This document shows positions 18,800-25,617 of a DNA stretch of 29,236 bases, piece by piece. A program made the position numbers and the translations under genes. The stretch's first letter is position 1; the number at the start of each line of letters is the position of its first letter. The notes under the pieces were generated by a model, which was not told where the DNA came from, made no database searches, and worked only from the letters and a program-made list of their open reading frames with translations. The stretch is from an uncultured Clostridia bacterium (GTDB lineage: Bacteria > Bacillota_I > Bacilli_A > RF39 > UBA660): contig CAMZBG010000014.1 in assembly GCA_947304495.1 (NCBI GenBank), positions 1 to 29,236 of the forward strand, written 5' to 3'.

Positions 18800-18828
18800 T
18801 TGACAAATGTCATAATGTAGTTTATAAT
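18800..18828 (+). promoter_or_regulatory. Perfect sigma-A promoter of the candidate RNA gene
   Basis: TTGACA (18800-18805), 17-base spacer, TATAAT (18823-18828), both hexamers exact. Start of transcription is expected near 18835. No ORF of note follows for about 600 bases. Confidence 0.88.
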
Positions 18829-18834
18829 GAAATT

Positions 18835-19362
18835 GCTTAGATAGAAAATATATAAAAAATAATATGATTAGCTTGTTTGTCAATAGACAAACCCTATATT
18901 TATAATTTAGGCTAGCATCTATTAAAATATTATTAATTATATTTATGTATTATCTTTTAGGTAGTGCTGTAAATATATTGTATTTTATAGTTTGTTAGAT
19001 GTATTATATTTATAGTTATTAATTATATGATTTATATATTTAAAGCATGAATTCTTCTATTTAGAGAAGTCTTATCTGCGCTAAGTATATACAATTGTTA
19101 TTGAGAGAGAAACTCAAAAGATAAGAAACTAAACTAAATACTGATAATATTTAGGATGAAGTTATAATTAACTATTATTAATATTGCTGTTATAAATAGT
19201 TGTTTAGTATTTAATCTTTTATTAGATTATAATACATTTGATTTCTTGTAAATCATTTCATTATTTATATTAAAGTTTTCATTAATTTAGTTGATTATAA
19301 CAGTGTAGTTTATTCAAAAACTCGGATCAATTTGTTTTATCAGAACAATTGATTTTTGTTTT
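18835..19362 (+). ncRNA. Candidate large structured non-coding RNA (~530 nt)
   Basis: The 668-base gap between the 41-aa ORF and pgk has no ORF over 60 codons on either strand, yet is bounded by a perfect promoter and an intrinsic terminator. Possible helices in order: a three-way junction, GATTAGC (18866-18872) with GCTA-gc-ATC (18911-18919) enclosing GTTTGTC-aata-GACAAAC (18875-18892) and a CCTA/TAGG arm; CATCTA (18916) with TAGATG (18996) as an alternative; CTTCT/AGAAG region (19054-19069); CTTATCT (19071) with AGATAAG (19119) enclosing TTGAG/CTCAA (19101-19117); TAAATACTGA (19135) with TTTAGTATTTA (to 19213) enclosing AACTATT/AATAGTT (19170-19201); GATTT/AAATC (19240-19254). No RNase P, tmRNA, SRP or 6S signature was found. 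Size recalls OLE or ROOL RNAs, but I cannot assign it. Some short A/U helices will be chance. Confidence 0.6.
19326..19362 (+). terminator. Terminator of the candidate RNA gene
   Basis: ATCAATT-t-GTT (19326-19336) pairs with AACAATTGAT (19344-19353), ten base pairs with one bulged T, followed by TTTTTGTTTT. It ends before the pgk promoter, separating the two units. Confidence 0.85.
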
Positions 19363-19396
19363 CTATGAATATATATAAGTGGCAGTATTATGAATA

Positions 19397-19425
19397 TTGA
19401 CACTTATTTTATTTTTATATATAAT
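19397..19425 (+). promoter_or_regulatory. Consensus promoter of pgk
   Basis: TTGACA (19397-19402) and TATAAT (19420-19425), 17 bases apart, both exact. The site excludes the in-frame ATG at 19390 as the pgk start. Confidence 0.88.
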
Positions 19426-19440
19426 TTAGTTGGTGATAAT

Positions 19441-20604
19441 ATGAAAAAAACAATCAAAGATTATGATTATAATAACAAAAAAGTAATCATCAGATGTGAT
19501 TTAAATGTCCCCATAAAAAATGGTAAAATTACTGATGATACCCGTATAAAAGAAAGCCTTGAATCAATTAATTATCTAATTAACAATAATGCCAAAATTA
19601 TTATCTTATCTCATTTAGGTAAAATAAAAACTGAAGAAGATAAACAAGAAAATTCTCTATATCCTGTATATTTAAAATTAAAAGAATATTTAGATACCGA
19701 GGTCTATTTTAGTAAAGAAACTAGAGGTAAGTCTTTAGAAGATATGGTTGATAATCTACAAAAAAGACAAGTATTATTAATTGAAAATACTCGCTATGAA
19801 GATTATCCTAATAAATTAGAGAGTAGCTGCGATGAAGAATTGAGTAAATACTGGGCCAACTTAGGTGAAATATATATAAATGATGCCTATGGAACATGCC
19901 ATAGGGCTCATGCCTCAAATGTCGGCATAGCCAAACTACTCCCTAATGCTATTGGCTTTTTGGTATTAAAAGAAGTAACCAAAATAGATGAACTATTAAA
20001 TGAAAATACCCATCCATACACAATTATTATGGGAGGTAAAAAAATTAGTGATAAAACACTAGTAATCGATAATTTAATTACCAAATGTGATTACCTATTA
20101 CTAGGCGGAGGTATGTGTTTTACTTTCCTAAAGGCATTAGGAAAAAATATTGGTTCATCTATTGTTGATGATGACAATTTAGAATATTGTAAACATGTCC
20201 TAAAAGCACACAGTAATAAAATAGTATTGCCACTTGATATCGTTACTAGCGAAGGAAAGATAAAAGATATTGATTCCCTTACAGACAATGATGTTGGTTA
20301 TGATATCGGTCCTAAAACTATTGAAAAATTTATTGATATCTTAAAAGAAACAAAAAGAGTAATCGTGAATGGTCCAATGGGAGTCTTTGAAGAACCTAAA
20401 TATGCAATAGGTACAAAAGCAATATATGAAGCACTAAAACAGAATAACATAAAAACATTGATTGGTGGTGGAGATTCAGCTGCTTCTGTCGAATTGTTAG
20501 GTTACAAAAATGCCTTCTATCATATATCGACAGGTGGTGGAGCCACTCTGGAATACCTTTCAGGTAAAAGCCTTCCAGCCATAGAAATAATTGAAAATAA
20601 ATAA
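19441..20604 (+). CDS. pgk: Phosphoglycerate kinase
   Basis: PGK makes ATP and 3-phosphoglycerate from 1,3-bisphosphoglycerate in glycolysis. The 387-aa protein shows the N-domain signature KKVIIRCDLNVPIKNGKITDDTR, SHLGK, the substrate motif NDAYGTCHRAHASNVG, TIIMGGKK, and the C-domain nucleotide site VNGPMGVFE and IGGGDSAASVE ending with HISTGGGATLEYLSGK. ATG 19441 (SD GGTGA at 19432-19436) gives the normal family length; an in-frame ATG at 19390 lies upstream of the promoter. It is monocistronic, with its own promoter and terminator, unlike the common gap-pgk-tpi cluster. Confidence 0.97.
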   Translation: MKKTIKDYDYNNKKVIIRCDLNVPIKNGKITDDTRIKESLESINYLINNNAKIIILSHLGKIKTEEDKQENSLYPVYLKLKEYLDTEVYFSKETRGKSLEDMVDNLQKRQVLLIENTRYEDYPNKLESSCDEELSKYWANLGEIYINDAYGTCHRAHASNVGIAKLLPNAIGFLVLKEVTKIDELLNENTHPYTIIMGGKKISDKTLVIDNLITKCDYLLLGGGMCFTFLKALGKNIGSSIVDDDNLEYCKHVLKAHSNKIVLPLDIVTSEGKIKDIDSLTDNDVGYDIGPKTIEKFIDILKETKRVIVNGPMGVFEEPKYAIGTKAIYEALKQNNIKTLIGGGDSAASVELLGYKNAFYHISTGGGATLEYLSGKSLPAIEIIENK

Positions 20605-20607
20605 TTA

Positions 20608-20642
20608 ATGAGAAGTAACTAACAAAATACTTCTCATTTTTT
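20608..20642 (+). terminator. Terminator of pgk
   Basis: ATGAGAAGTA (20608-20617) and TACTTCTCAT (20628-20637) form a 10-bp stem with a ten-base loop, followed by Ts. Confidence 0.9.
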
Positions 20643-20656
20643 ATAAACCGACTGAA

Positions 20657-20680
20657 TTCGACAAAGTGAAGTACTATAAT
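20657..20680 (+). promoter_or_regulatory. spo0A promoter with 0A box
   Basis: TTCGACA (20657-20663), the reverse complement of the canonical Spo0A box TGTCGAA, lies 11 bases upstream of a TATAAT (20675-20680) and covers the -35 position, where no good -35 hexamer is seen. This suggests autoregulation of spo0A, with Spo0A~P replacing the missing -35 contact or competing there. Confidence 0.65.
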
Positions 20681-20712
20681 ATATTTAACAATAAGAAAAG
20701 AGGAATAATACA

Positions 20713-21477
20713 ATGGGAAAAATCAGAGTTTTAATGATTGATGATAATCAAAGTTTAGTAGATATGATTAAAGAATACTTTGAAAATCACAACAAAATTG
20801 AAGTAGTACTAAGTTGTAAAGATGGAGAAGAAGGGCTAAAGACAATTATTGATAGACAAGAAGAATATGATGTCATACTATTAGATCTAGTTATGCCCAA
20901 AAAAGATGGCTTATATGTCTTAGATGAATTAAATAAAAGAGGTATTGCTAAAAATATCATCGTAGAAACCTCATATAATGAACCTAAAGTAATTAGAAAA
21001 GTATCAGAGTATGGAGTAGATTACTATATCTTAAAACCATTCGACTTAACTGATCTTGAAAATAAAATCTTAGAAGTATTTAATAATCTAACTAGCAAAA
21101 CAATTAATTTGTATCATAGTAATCTTCAGATATCAATAACTAAAATGCTACATGAATTAGGTATGCCCTCCCATATTAAAGGTTATCAATATATTAGAGA
21201 GGGCATCAGTATGATTTATAATGATCCCAGTTTAATTGGCGGTATAACCAAAGAATTATATCCAGAATTAGCTTCCAAATTTGATACGACCGTATCTAGA
21301 GTAGAAAGAGCTATCAGACATGCCATTGAAGTAAGTTGGAATCGTGGTAATTGGGACTATATGGAAGAAATATTCGGTCATAGTGTCGATATTGATAAAG
21401 CAAAACCTACAAATAGCGAATTCATTGTTACCGTAGCTGATAAATTAAGATTAGAAATAGCTAAACAACCTGTTTAG
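20713..21477 (+). CDS. spo0A: Sporulation master regulator Spo0A
   Basis: Spo0A is the response regulator that, once phosphorylated, starts sporulation. The 254-aa protein has a receiver domain (residues 1-120) with the acid pair D10-D11, phosphoacceptor D58 in [13 protein letters not shown], the switch Thr/Ser in VETSYNEPK and Lys in ILKPFD. The C-terminal effector domain (from about residue 140) is the conserved Spo0A DNA-binding fold: [38 protein letters not shown] and the final [29 protein letters not shown]. In Bacillus spo0A follows spoIVB; here it stands alone with a 0A box in its promoter. Its last codons form half of its terminator. Confidence 0.97.
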   Translation: MGKIRVLMIDDNQSLVDMIKEYFENHNKIEVVLSCKDGEEGLKTIIDRQEEYDVILLDLVMPKKDGLYVLDELNKRGIAKNIIVETSYNEPKVIRKVSEYGVDYYILKPFDLTDLENKILEVFNNLTSKTINLYHSNLQISITKMLHELGMPSHIKGYQYIREGISMIYNDPSLIGGITKELYPELASKFDTTVSRVERAIRHAIEVSWNRGNWDYMEEIFGHSVDIDKAKPTNSEFIVTVADKLRLEIAKQPV

Positions 21478-21484
21478 CTTTTTT
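21459..21484 (+). terminator. Terminator of spo0A
   Basis: AGCTAAACA (21459-21467), loop ACC, TGTTTAGCT (21471-21479), then Ts to 21484. The left arm is inside the CDS and the stop codon (21475-21477) is in the right arm. Confidence 0.85.
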
Positions 21485-21489
21485 CTAAC

Positions 21490-21518
21490 AAAAAAAGTAG
21501 AGTTTATTAAACTCTACT
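21490..21518 (-). terminator. Terminator of rpsD
   Basis: On the minus strand AGTAGAGTT, a five-base loop containing the rpsD stop codon, and AACTCTACT are followed by seven Ts (the A-run at 21490-21496 on the plus strand). It faces the spo0A terminator. Confidence 0.87.
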
Positions 21519-22109
21519 GTAGAATTCAACTATTAATGCTTCATTAATATCTGCATTAAGTTCACTTCTTTGTGGATATCTAACATAAGTTGCTTGTTTC
21601 TTCTTTTCATCATAATTGATAAATTCAACTCTCTTTGGAGCATTTGCTAAAGCAATTTCAATTCCCTTATGATCAGCTGAAGTTTCCTTAATACCAATAA
21701 CATCGCCTGGTTTAACTCTGTATGAAGGAATATCAACTTTCTTACCATTAACTGTAATATGTCCATGGTTAACAAGTTGTCTACTTCCTCTTCTAGTATT
21801 TGCAAAACCAATTCTATAAACAAGATTATCTAATCTACTTTCAAGTAAGATAAATAAGTTTTCACCATGAACACCTTTCATCTTAGCAGATTCATTAACT
21901 AATCTTTCGAATTGCTTTTCAGAAATACCATACATAAATCTTAACTTTTGCTTTTCTTGTAATTGAACAGAATAGTTAGAAGGTTTTCTTTTTCTATCTT
22001 TACCATGTTGACCTGGACCATATGGTCTCTTTAAATCTTTACCATTTTCAAGAATTGAAAAACCAACTCTTCTAGCTTGCTTATTGTTAGGACCTGTATA
22101 TCTTGCCAT
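21507..22109 (-). CDS. rpsD: 30S ribosomal protein S4
   Basis: S4 nucleates 30S assembly by binding the 5' domain of 16S rRNA. The 200-aa protein has the S4 start MARYTGPNNKQARRVGFSIL, the RPYGPGQHG segment, and the S4 RNA-binding domain SRLDNLVYRIGFANTRRGSRQLV followed by HGHITVNGKKVDIPSYRVKPGD. It lacks the N-terminal zinc-binding cysteines, so it is the zinc-independent form. SD AAAGGAGG directly before ATG. It is transcribed alone from a consensus promoter ~140 bases upstream; the long leader fits S4 autoregulation as in Bacillus. Confidence 0.97.
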   Translation of the reverse strand: MARYTGPNNKQARRVGFSILENGKDLKRPYGPGQHGKDRKRKPSNYSVQLQEKQKLRFMYGISEKQFERLVNESAKMKGVHGENLFILLESRLDNLVYRIGFANTRRGSRQLVNHGHITVNGKKVDIPSYRVKPGDVIGIKETSADHKGIEIALANAPKRVEFINYDEKKKQATYVRYPQRSELNADINEALIVEFYSRV

Positions 22110-22243
22110 TTTCTTTCCTCCTTTTCTTCTTTTGGAGATATTTTTAAATTTATAGGGTGTTTGTTTCGACCTTCGCTTATGCAGCAGACTATAAGTTACT
22201 AATACATAACACGTTACAAAATAAAAATATTGCCGCCAAATTC
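22110..22243 (-). promoter_or_regulatory. rpsD leader, probable S4 autoregulatory element
   Basis: About 134 bases separate the expected start point (near 22243) from the rpsD ATG. Read on the minus strand it contains GTAAC...GTTAC-like complementary pieces (GTAACGTGTTA and TTAGTAAC), a GC-rich patch with CTGCTGCATAAGCGAAGG, and the SD. S4 is known to repress its own rpsD leader through a pseudoknot in Bacillus; I did not verify the fold here. Confidence 0.5.
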
Positions 22244-22249
22244 ATTAAT

Positions 22250-22278
22250 ATTATATACTAAGTATATTCTTGTGTCAA
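22250..22278 (-). promoter_or_regulatory. Consensus promoter of rpsD
   Basis: On the minus strand: TTGACA (22278-22273), 17 bases, TATAAT (22255-22250), both exact. Confidence 0.88.
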
Positions 22279-22343
22279 GCAAAAATTAACTCAAAAAAAT
22301 AATGTAATATTTGCGTAAACTATTTAAAAAAGAAGCTGCTTTA

Positions 22344-22352
22344 TGATATAAT
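22344..22352 (+). promoter_or_regulatory. Extended -10 promoter of hpf
   Basis: TGATATAAT is a perfect extended -10, 21 bases before the hpf ATG; the -35 region (TTAAAA) is poor, consistent with dependence on the extension or on an activator. Confidence 0.6.
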
Positions 22353-22372
22353 ATAAATAGAAAGGGTTTGAT

Positions 22373-22912
22373 ATGATGAAATACAATATTCGCGGTGACA
22401 AACTTGAAGTAACAGATGCAATTGAAGGCTATGTTGAATCTAAATTAGATAGACTTAACAAGTATTTTAAAGAAGGAGACATACTTGCAAATGTACTCTT
22501 AAAAGTAAAAGGAACTAGGCAGATAATTGAAGTAACAATTCCTACAGACAAATTCATTTTAAGAAGTGAAGAAGAAGACAAAGATTTATATGCTGCTATT
22601 GACTTAGTAACAGATAAACTAGAAAGACAAATAAGAAAAAATAAAACAAGATTAAGTAGACAAAACGTTGATAATAAATTTAAAGAATTTAATTTTGATT
22701 ATGAAATAGAAGCTGATGAAGATACTACAGCTGATGAAATAATCGTTAAAAGAAAGAAATTAGAAATGAAACCAATGGATGAAGAAGAAGCAATTCTTGA
22801 AATGAATCTATTAGGACATGAATTTTTCGTATATAAAGATATGCACACAGATAATGTCAACGTCATATACAGAAGAAAAGATGGAAACTACGGTTTAATA
22901 GAAACAAAATAA
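22373..22912 (+). CDS. hpf: Long-form ribosome hibernation promoting factor
   Basis: Long HPF binds the 30S decoding region and dimerises ribosomes into inactive 100S particles in stress or stationary phase. The 179-aa protein has the N-terminal YfiA/S30AE domain (MKYNIRGDKLEVTDAIEGYV, VLLKVKGTRQIIEVTIPTD, DLYAAIDLVTDKLERQIRKN) and the C-terminal dimerisation domain (KPMDEEEAILEMNLLGHEFF and VNVIYRRKDGNYGLIE), which marks the long form. Two adjacent ATGs (22373 and 22376) could serve; the AAAGGG SD at 22361-22366 suits either. Monocistronic. Confidence 0.95.
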   Translation: MMKYNIRGDKLEVTDAIEGYVESKLDRLNKYFKEGDILANVLLKVKGTRQIIEVTIPTDKFILRSEEEDKDLYAAIDLVTDKLERQIRKNKTRLSRQNVDNKFKEFNFDYEIEADEDTTADEIIVKRKKLEMKPMDEEEAILEMNLLGHEFFVYKDMHTDNVNVIYRRKDGNYGLIETK

Positions 22913-22933
22913 AAAGCATTTTATGCTTTTTTT
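22911..22933 (+). terminator. Terminator of hpf
   Basis: AAAAAGCA-tttta-TGCTTTTT followed by further Ts; the stem begins in the stop codon. Confidence 0.82.
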
Positions 22934-22934
22934 C

Positions 22935-22963
22935 TTGTACTTAATATAAAAGTATTATATAAT
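22935..22963 (+). promoter_or_regulatory. Promoter of the Ig-domain protein gene
   Basis: TTGTAC (22935-22940), 17 bases, TATAAT (22958-22963). Confidence 0.6.
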
Positions 22964-22991
22964 AATATATATATAGATAAGAGGTGTAATT

Positions 22992-23600
22992 ATGTATTTT
23001 AATGAAAAAGAAGATACCAATATCGACAAAGAATTTAAAGAAGAAAGAGATTTTAGTACCTTAAAAAAACCCCTAATTATCATTGGCACTATTATCCTAT
23101 TGATAATCATAATTCTTATAATCGTAGCCTTAACAAAAAATAAAAAACATTATTTTATAACACTAGAAGGAAATCAAGAAATGACTATCTATCAAGGTGC
23201 TGCCTATAATGAACCTGGATATATAGGATTTGATAATAAACAAAATAAATATGATGTAAATGTTAGTGGTGAAGTAGATTCATCTAAAATTGGAACATAT
23301 ACGCTTACATATGAATTAAATGGTGTAACCGCTACTAGAACAGTTAATGTTGTCGCTAAACCAAGTGTGGTAACTACACTTCATTTAATAGGAAGCAAAA
23401 GTATGATTATAAAAAAAGGATCAACATGGAAAGATCCAGGATATACTGCTATTGATGTTCTAGAAGGAAATATAACTAATAAAGTAACTATTAATGGAAA
23501 AGTTAATACTAGTAAAAAAGGAACATATAAACTAACATATTCAGTAATTAATTCTAATGGTGTTACAACTTCAGAAACTAGAATAGTTGTAGTTGAATAG
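22992..23600 (+). CDS. Membrane-anchored protein with two DUF5011-like Ig domains
   Basis: The 202-aa product has an acidic cytoplasmic start, one membrane helix (about residues 27-47, LIIIGTIILLIIIILIIVAL) and two repeated extracellular beta-domains of about 70 residues. Each follows the DUF5011 pattern: hydrophobic strand, xxG-x-x-[YW]-x-[ED]-PGY, then SGEVDSSKIGTYTLTYEL in domain 1 and NGKVNTSKKGTYKLTYSV in domain 2, ending TRTVNVV and TRIVVVE. Such domains occur in surface proteins as spacers or adhesion modules. It has no sortase motif and no enzymatic domain, so it is probably a short surface module bound by its own helix. SD GAGGTG. Monocistronic. Confidence 0.8.
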   Translation: MYFNEKEDTNIDKEFKEERDFSTLKKPLIIIGTIILLIIIILIIVALTKNKKHYFITLEGNQEMTIYQGAAYNEPGYIGFDNKQNKYDVNVSGEVDSSKIGTYTLTYELNGVTATRTVNVVAKPSVVTTLHLIGSKSMIIKKGSTWKDPGYTAIDVLEGNITNKVTINGKVNTSKKGTYKLTYSVINSNGVTTSETRIVVVE

Positions 23601-23619
23601 GACATTATATGTCCTTTTT
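23599..23619 (+). terminator. Terminator after the Ig-domain gene
   Basis: AGGACAT-tat-ATGTCCT followed by TTTTT. It overlaps the stop codons of both convergent genes and has no T-run on the minus strand. Confidence 0.8.
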
Positions 23620-24553
23620 AAATTGCTAATAATAGACATATAACATAAGTAAGAATTCCTGCAATTATCATTTGATATAATCTACCAATAAAAAAGTATA
23701 TATATTTAATCTTCGTATCCGTAATTTGACTCAATACTTGCATATGTACAGATACACCACCAAAAGCTAAAAAAACACTTGCTATAACCATTTTAAAACG
23801 AAGTGTTAAATTAAGTCTACTTAACATCTCTAATCCAATTGTAATTTCAAAAATACCCTTTATAAGCATCTGATTATATATATTAAATTTAAATGTATCT
23901 ATAACTATTGCCGATAACATCATAAATACTACCATAATTCCACATATTAAAAGAATCGTATCAATTGCTCTTCTAATAGCATTAATAAAAACATTTCCCA
24001 AATAACAATTATCTTTTTTCTTATTATTTGGTATATTCTTATATTTAAATCCTTTTCTAAAACATATTCCCAATATAACATTACTAAGATAATGTATCAA
24101 TAACAAAATAATTCCTATTTTTTCATTTCTAAAAAAGAAAACTGATACTGTTGTTAATATAAATACTGGATTAGCAAAATGAGAAAATATAAGTATATGA
24201 TTAGCTTCATCTATATTTATTAAACATTTATCATAAAGCATCCTTGTATTCCTAGCATTTGAAGGAAATCCTGATACCATACTAAGTAAAAATATCATTA
24301 ACATATTATCACTAATATTAAATAAATTCTTAAAAAATTTTTTAACCAACTTAGGAATATAATCAGTAATGTTATAATTTATTAAAATATCTGATATAAT
24401 AAAGAAAGGAAACAATGCTGGTATCAAACTATGTACCCAAATATTAAGTGCATTCATAATTGAATCATATACTATTGTTTTATTGATAAGTAACTCTAAT
24501 AAAACAAATATGGTTATTATAATAATCAGCATATTAAATATTTTATCTTTCAT
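23618..24553 (-). CDS. ylbJ: Sporulation integral membrane protein YlbJ
   Basis: YlbJ is a polytopic protein of the nucleoside-recognition (Gate) family, made in the mother cell and needed for spore cortex formation in Bacillus. The 311-aa protein has about eight membrane helices, the N-terminal motif HSLIPALFPFFIISDILI, the family signature SGFPSNARNTRMLYD and ILIFSHFANPVFI, and a second Gate repeat near FLAFGGVSVHMQVLSQI. It is shorter than the usual ~400 aa, mainly in loops. No SD is visible before the ATG; a sigma-E-like -10 (CATATCAT) lies five bases upstream. It is divergent from ylbL, echoing the ylbJ/ylbL neighbourhood of Bacillus. Confidence 0.87.
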   Translation of the reverse strand: MKDKIFNMLIIIITIFVLLELLINKTIVYDSIMNALNIWVHSLIPALFPFFIISDILINYNITDYIPKLVKKFFKNLFNISDNMLMIFLLSMVSGFPSNARNTRMLYDKCLINIDEANHILIFSHFANPVFILTTVSVFFFRNEKIGIILLLIHYLSNVILGICFRKGFKYKNIPNNKKKDNCYLGNVFINAIRRAIDTILLICGIMVVFMMLSAIVIDTFKFNIYNQMLIKGIFEITIGLEMLSRLNLTLRFKMVIASVFLAFGGVSVHMQVLSQITDTKIKYIYFFIGRLYQMIIAGILTYVICLLLAI

Positions 24554-24558
24554 ATTAA

Positions 24559-24566
24559 ATGATATG
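24559..24566 (-). promoter_or_regulatory. Sigma-E-like -10 of ylbJ, possible leaderless start
   Basis: On the minus strand CATATCAT, then TTAAT, then the ATG. It resembles the sigma-E -10 CATACANT and matches the element before spoIVFA in sequence and spacing. The -35 is unclear in the A/T-rich DNA. Confidence 0.4.
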
Positions 24567-24608
24567 AATAAAAATATAAAAAAATATATAAAATAAATAG
24601 GTGATTAT

Positions 24609-25574
24609 ATGAAAAAAATAATTAAAGAAAACTGGAAATTTATCTTGCTTATGATATTTATATTTGTAGTTACTCAAGTAGAATTACCATATTATATAGA
24701 AGCTCCAGGAGGAACTATCAATTTATCTAAAAGAATAGATAAGCATTATAACCCCAAAAATGGTAGCCTAAATATGTTATATGTAACTGAATATAAAGGA
24801 AATATAGTAACCTTTTTATTAGGACATATTATTAAATCATGGGATGTCCATGAAATAAGTAATCAACAAATATCTGATGAAGATTCCAAAGATATCTATA
24901 ATAGAAATAAAATAATGTTAGATAATTCCATAGGAAATGCTACTATCGTAGCTTACCAATATGCTAATAAAAAAATAGATATCAAAGAAAAACAAAATAT
25001 TATAATAGCTACTACCAAAGACAATAACTTTGAAATAGGAGATATTGTATTATCAGTAGATAATAAACCAGTAGAAGACATTAACACGATTAAAGAACAC
25101 TTAAAAGAATTGACATCTGGTGAAACAGTAACCTTAAAAATAAAGCGAAATAATAAAGAAAAAGAAATCTCTGTAGTCTTAGATGAAGATAAATTAATAG
25201 GTATAGTCTTGATAACCAATTATAAATATGAAACTGAAGATGACCTTGATATTGCCTTTAAAACAGGTGAGGGAGGATCATCTGGCGGACTTATCCTAAG
25301 CCTTGGTATATATAGTAAAATAACTGGTATTGATATCTTAAAAGGTAGAAACATATCTGGTACTGGAACTATTGATAGTGAAGGTAATATTGGCGAAATA
25401 GATGGTATCAAATACAAAATAGCTGGAGCTGTTAGAAAGAAAATGGATGTTATTTTAGTTTCCCCAGCTAATTATGAAGAAGCCAAAAAGGTAGTCGAAG
25501 AAAATAATTATAAAATTGAATTAGTAGAAGTCAGTAATTTTAAAGAAGCTGTTGAATATCTAACTAAAGATTAA
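24609..25574 (+). CDS. ylbL: PDZ-S16 membrane protease YlbL
   Basis: YlbL-type proteins are membrane-tethered Lon-like (S16) serine proteases with a PDZ domain, acting outside the membrane; in Bacillus YlbL takes part in clearing the checkpoint inhibitor YneA. The 321-aa protein has one N-terminal helix (about residues 10-24), a region starting ELPYYIEAPGG, a PDZ domain (FEIGDIVLSVDNKPVEDINT, about residues 135-195) and an S16 domain with GEGGSSGGLILSLG, where S225 is the expected nucleophile, ISGTGTIDSEGNIGEIDGI and K270 as the dyad lysine. SD AGGTGA. Divergent from ylbJ; its 3' end forms a terminator arm. Confidence 0.92.
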   Translation: MKKIIKENWKFILLMIFIFVVTQVELPYYIEAPGGTINLSKRIDKHYNPKNGSLNMLYVTEYKGNIVTFLLGHIIKSWDVHEISNQQISDEDSKDIYNRNKIMLDNSIGNATIVAYQYANKKIDIKEKQNIIIATTKDNNFEIGDIVLSVDNKPVEDINTIKEHLKELTSGETVTLKIKRNNKEKEISVVLDEDKLIGIVLITNYKYETEDDLDIAFKTGEGGSSGGLILSLGIYSKITGIDILKGRNISGTGTIDSEGNIGEIDGIKYKIAGAVRKKMDVILVSPANYEEAKKVVEENNYKIELVEVSNFKEAVEYLTKD

Positions 25575-25585
25575 CAGCTTTTTTT
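25546..25585 (+). terminator. Terminator of ylbL
   Basis: AAGCTGTT (25546-25553) inside the CDS pairs with AACAGCTT (25573-25580), loop of 19 bases, followed by Ts to 25585. The stop codon is at the base of the right arm. Confidence 0.7.
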
Positions 25586-25612
25586 CATATTTATAATCAT
25601 TATACATATAAT
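25585..25612 (+). promoter_or_regulatory. Sigma-E-like promoter of spoIVFAB
   Basis: TCATATT (25585-25591) matches the sigma-E -35 (KMATATT) and CATATAAT (25605-25612) matches seven of eight bases of the -10 (CATACANT), with a 13-base spacer. The ATG lies five bases after the -10. A TATAAT is embedded in it, so sigma-A cannot be excluded. In Bacillus the spoIVF operon is sigma-E dependent. Confidence 0.55.
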
Positions 25613-25617
25613 TTACT

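Noticed and set aside
18835..19362. RNase P RNA, tmRNA, SRP RNA or 6S RNA
   Set aside because: No GAGGAAAGTCC-type core, no CCA-ended tRNA-like domain or tag ORF, no SRP apical motif and no long 6S bubble were found.
19390..19440. ATG 19390 as pgk start
   Set aside because: A perfect promoter (19397-19425) lies downstream of it and the SD at 19432-19436 serves ATG 19441, which gives the normal PGK N-terminus.
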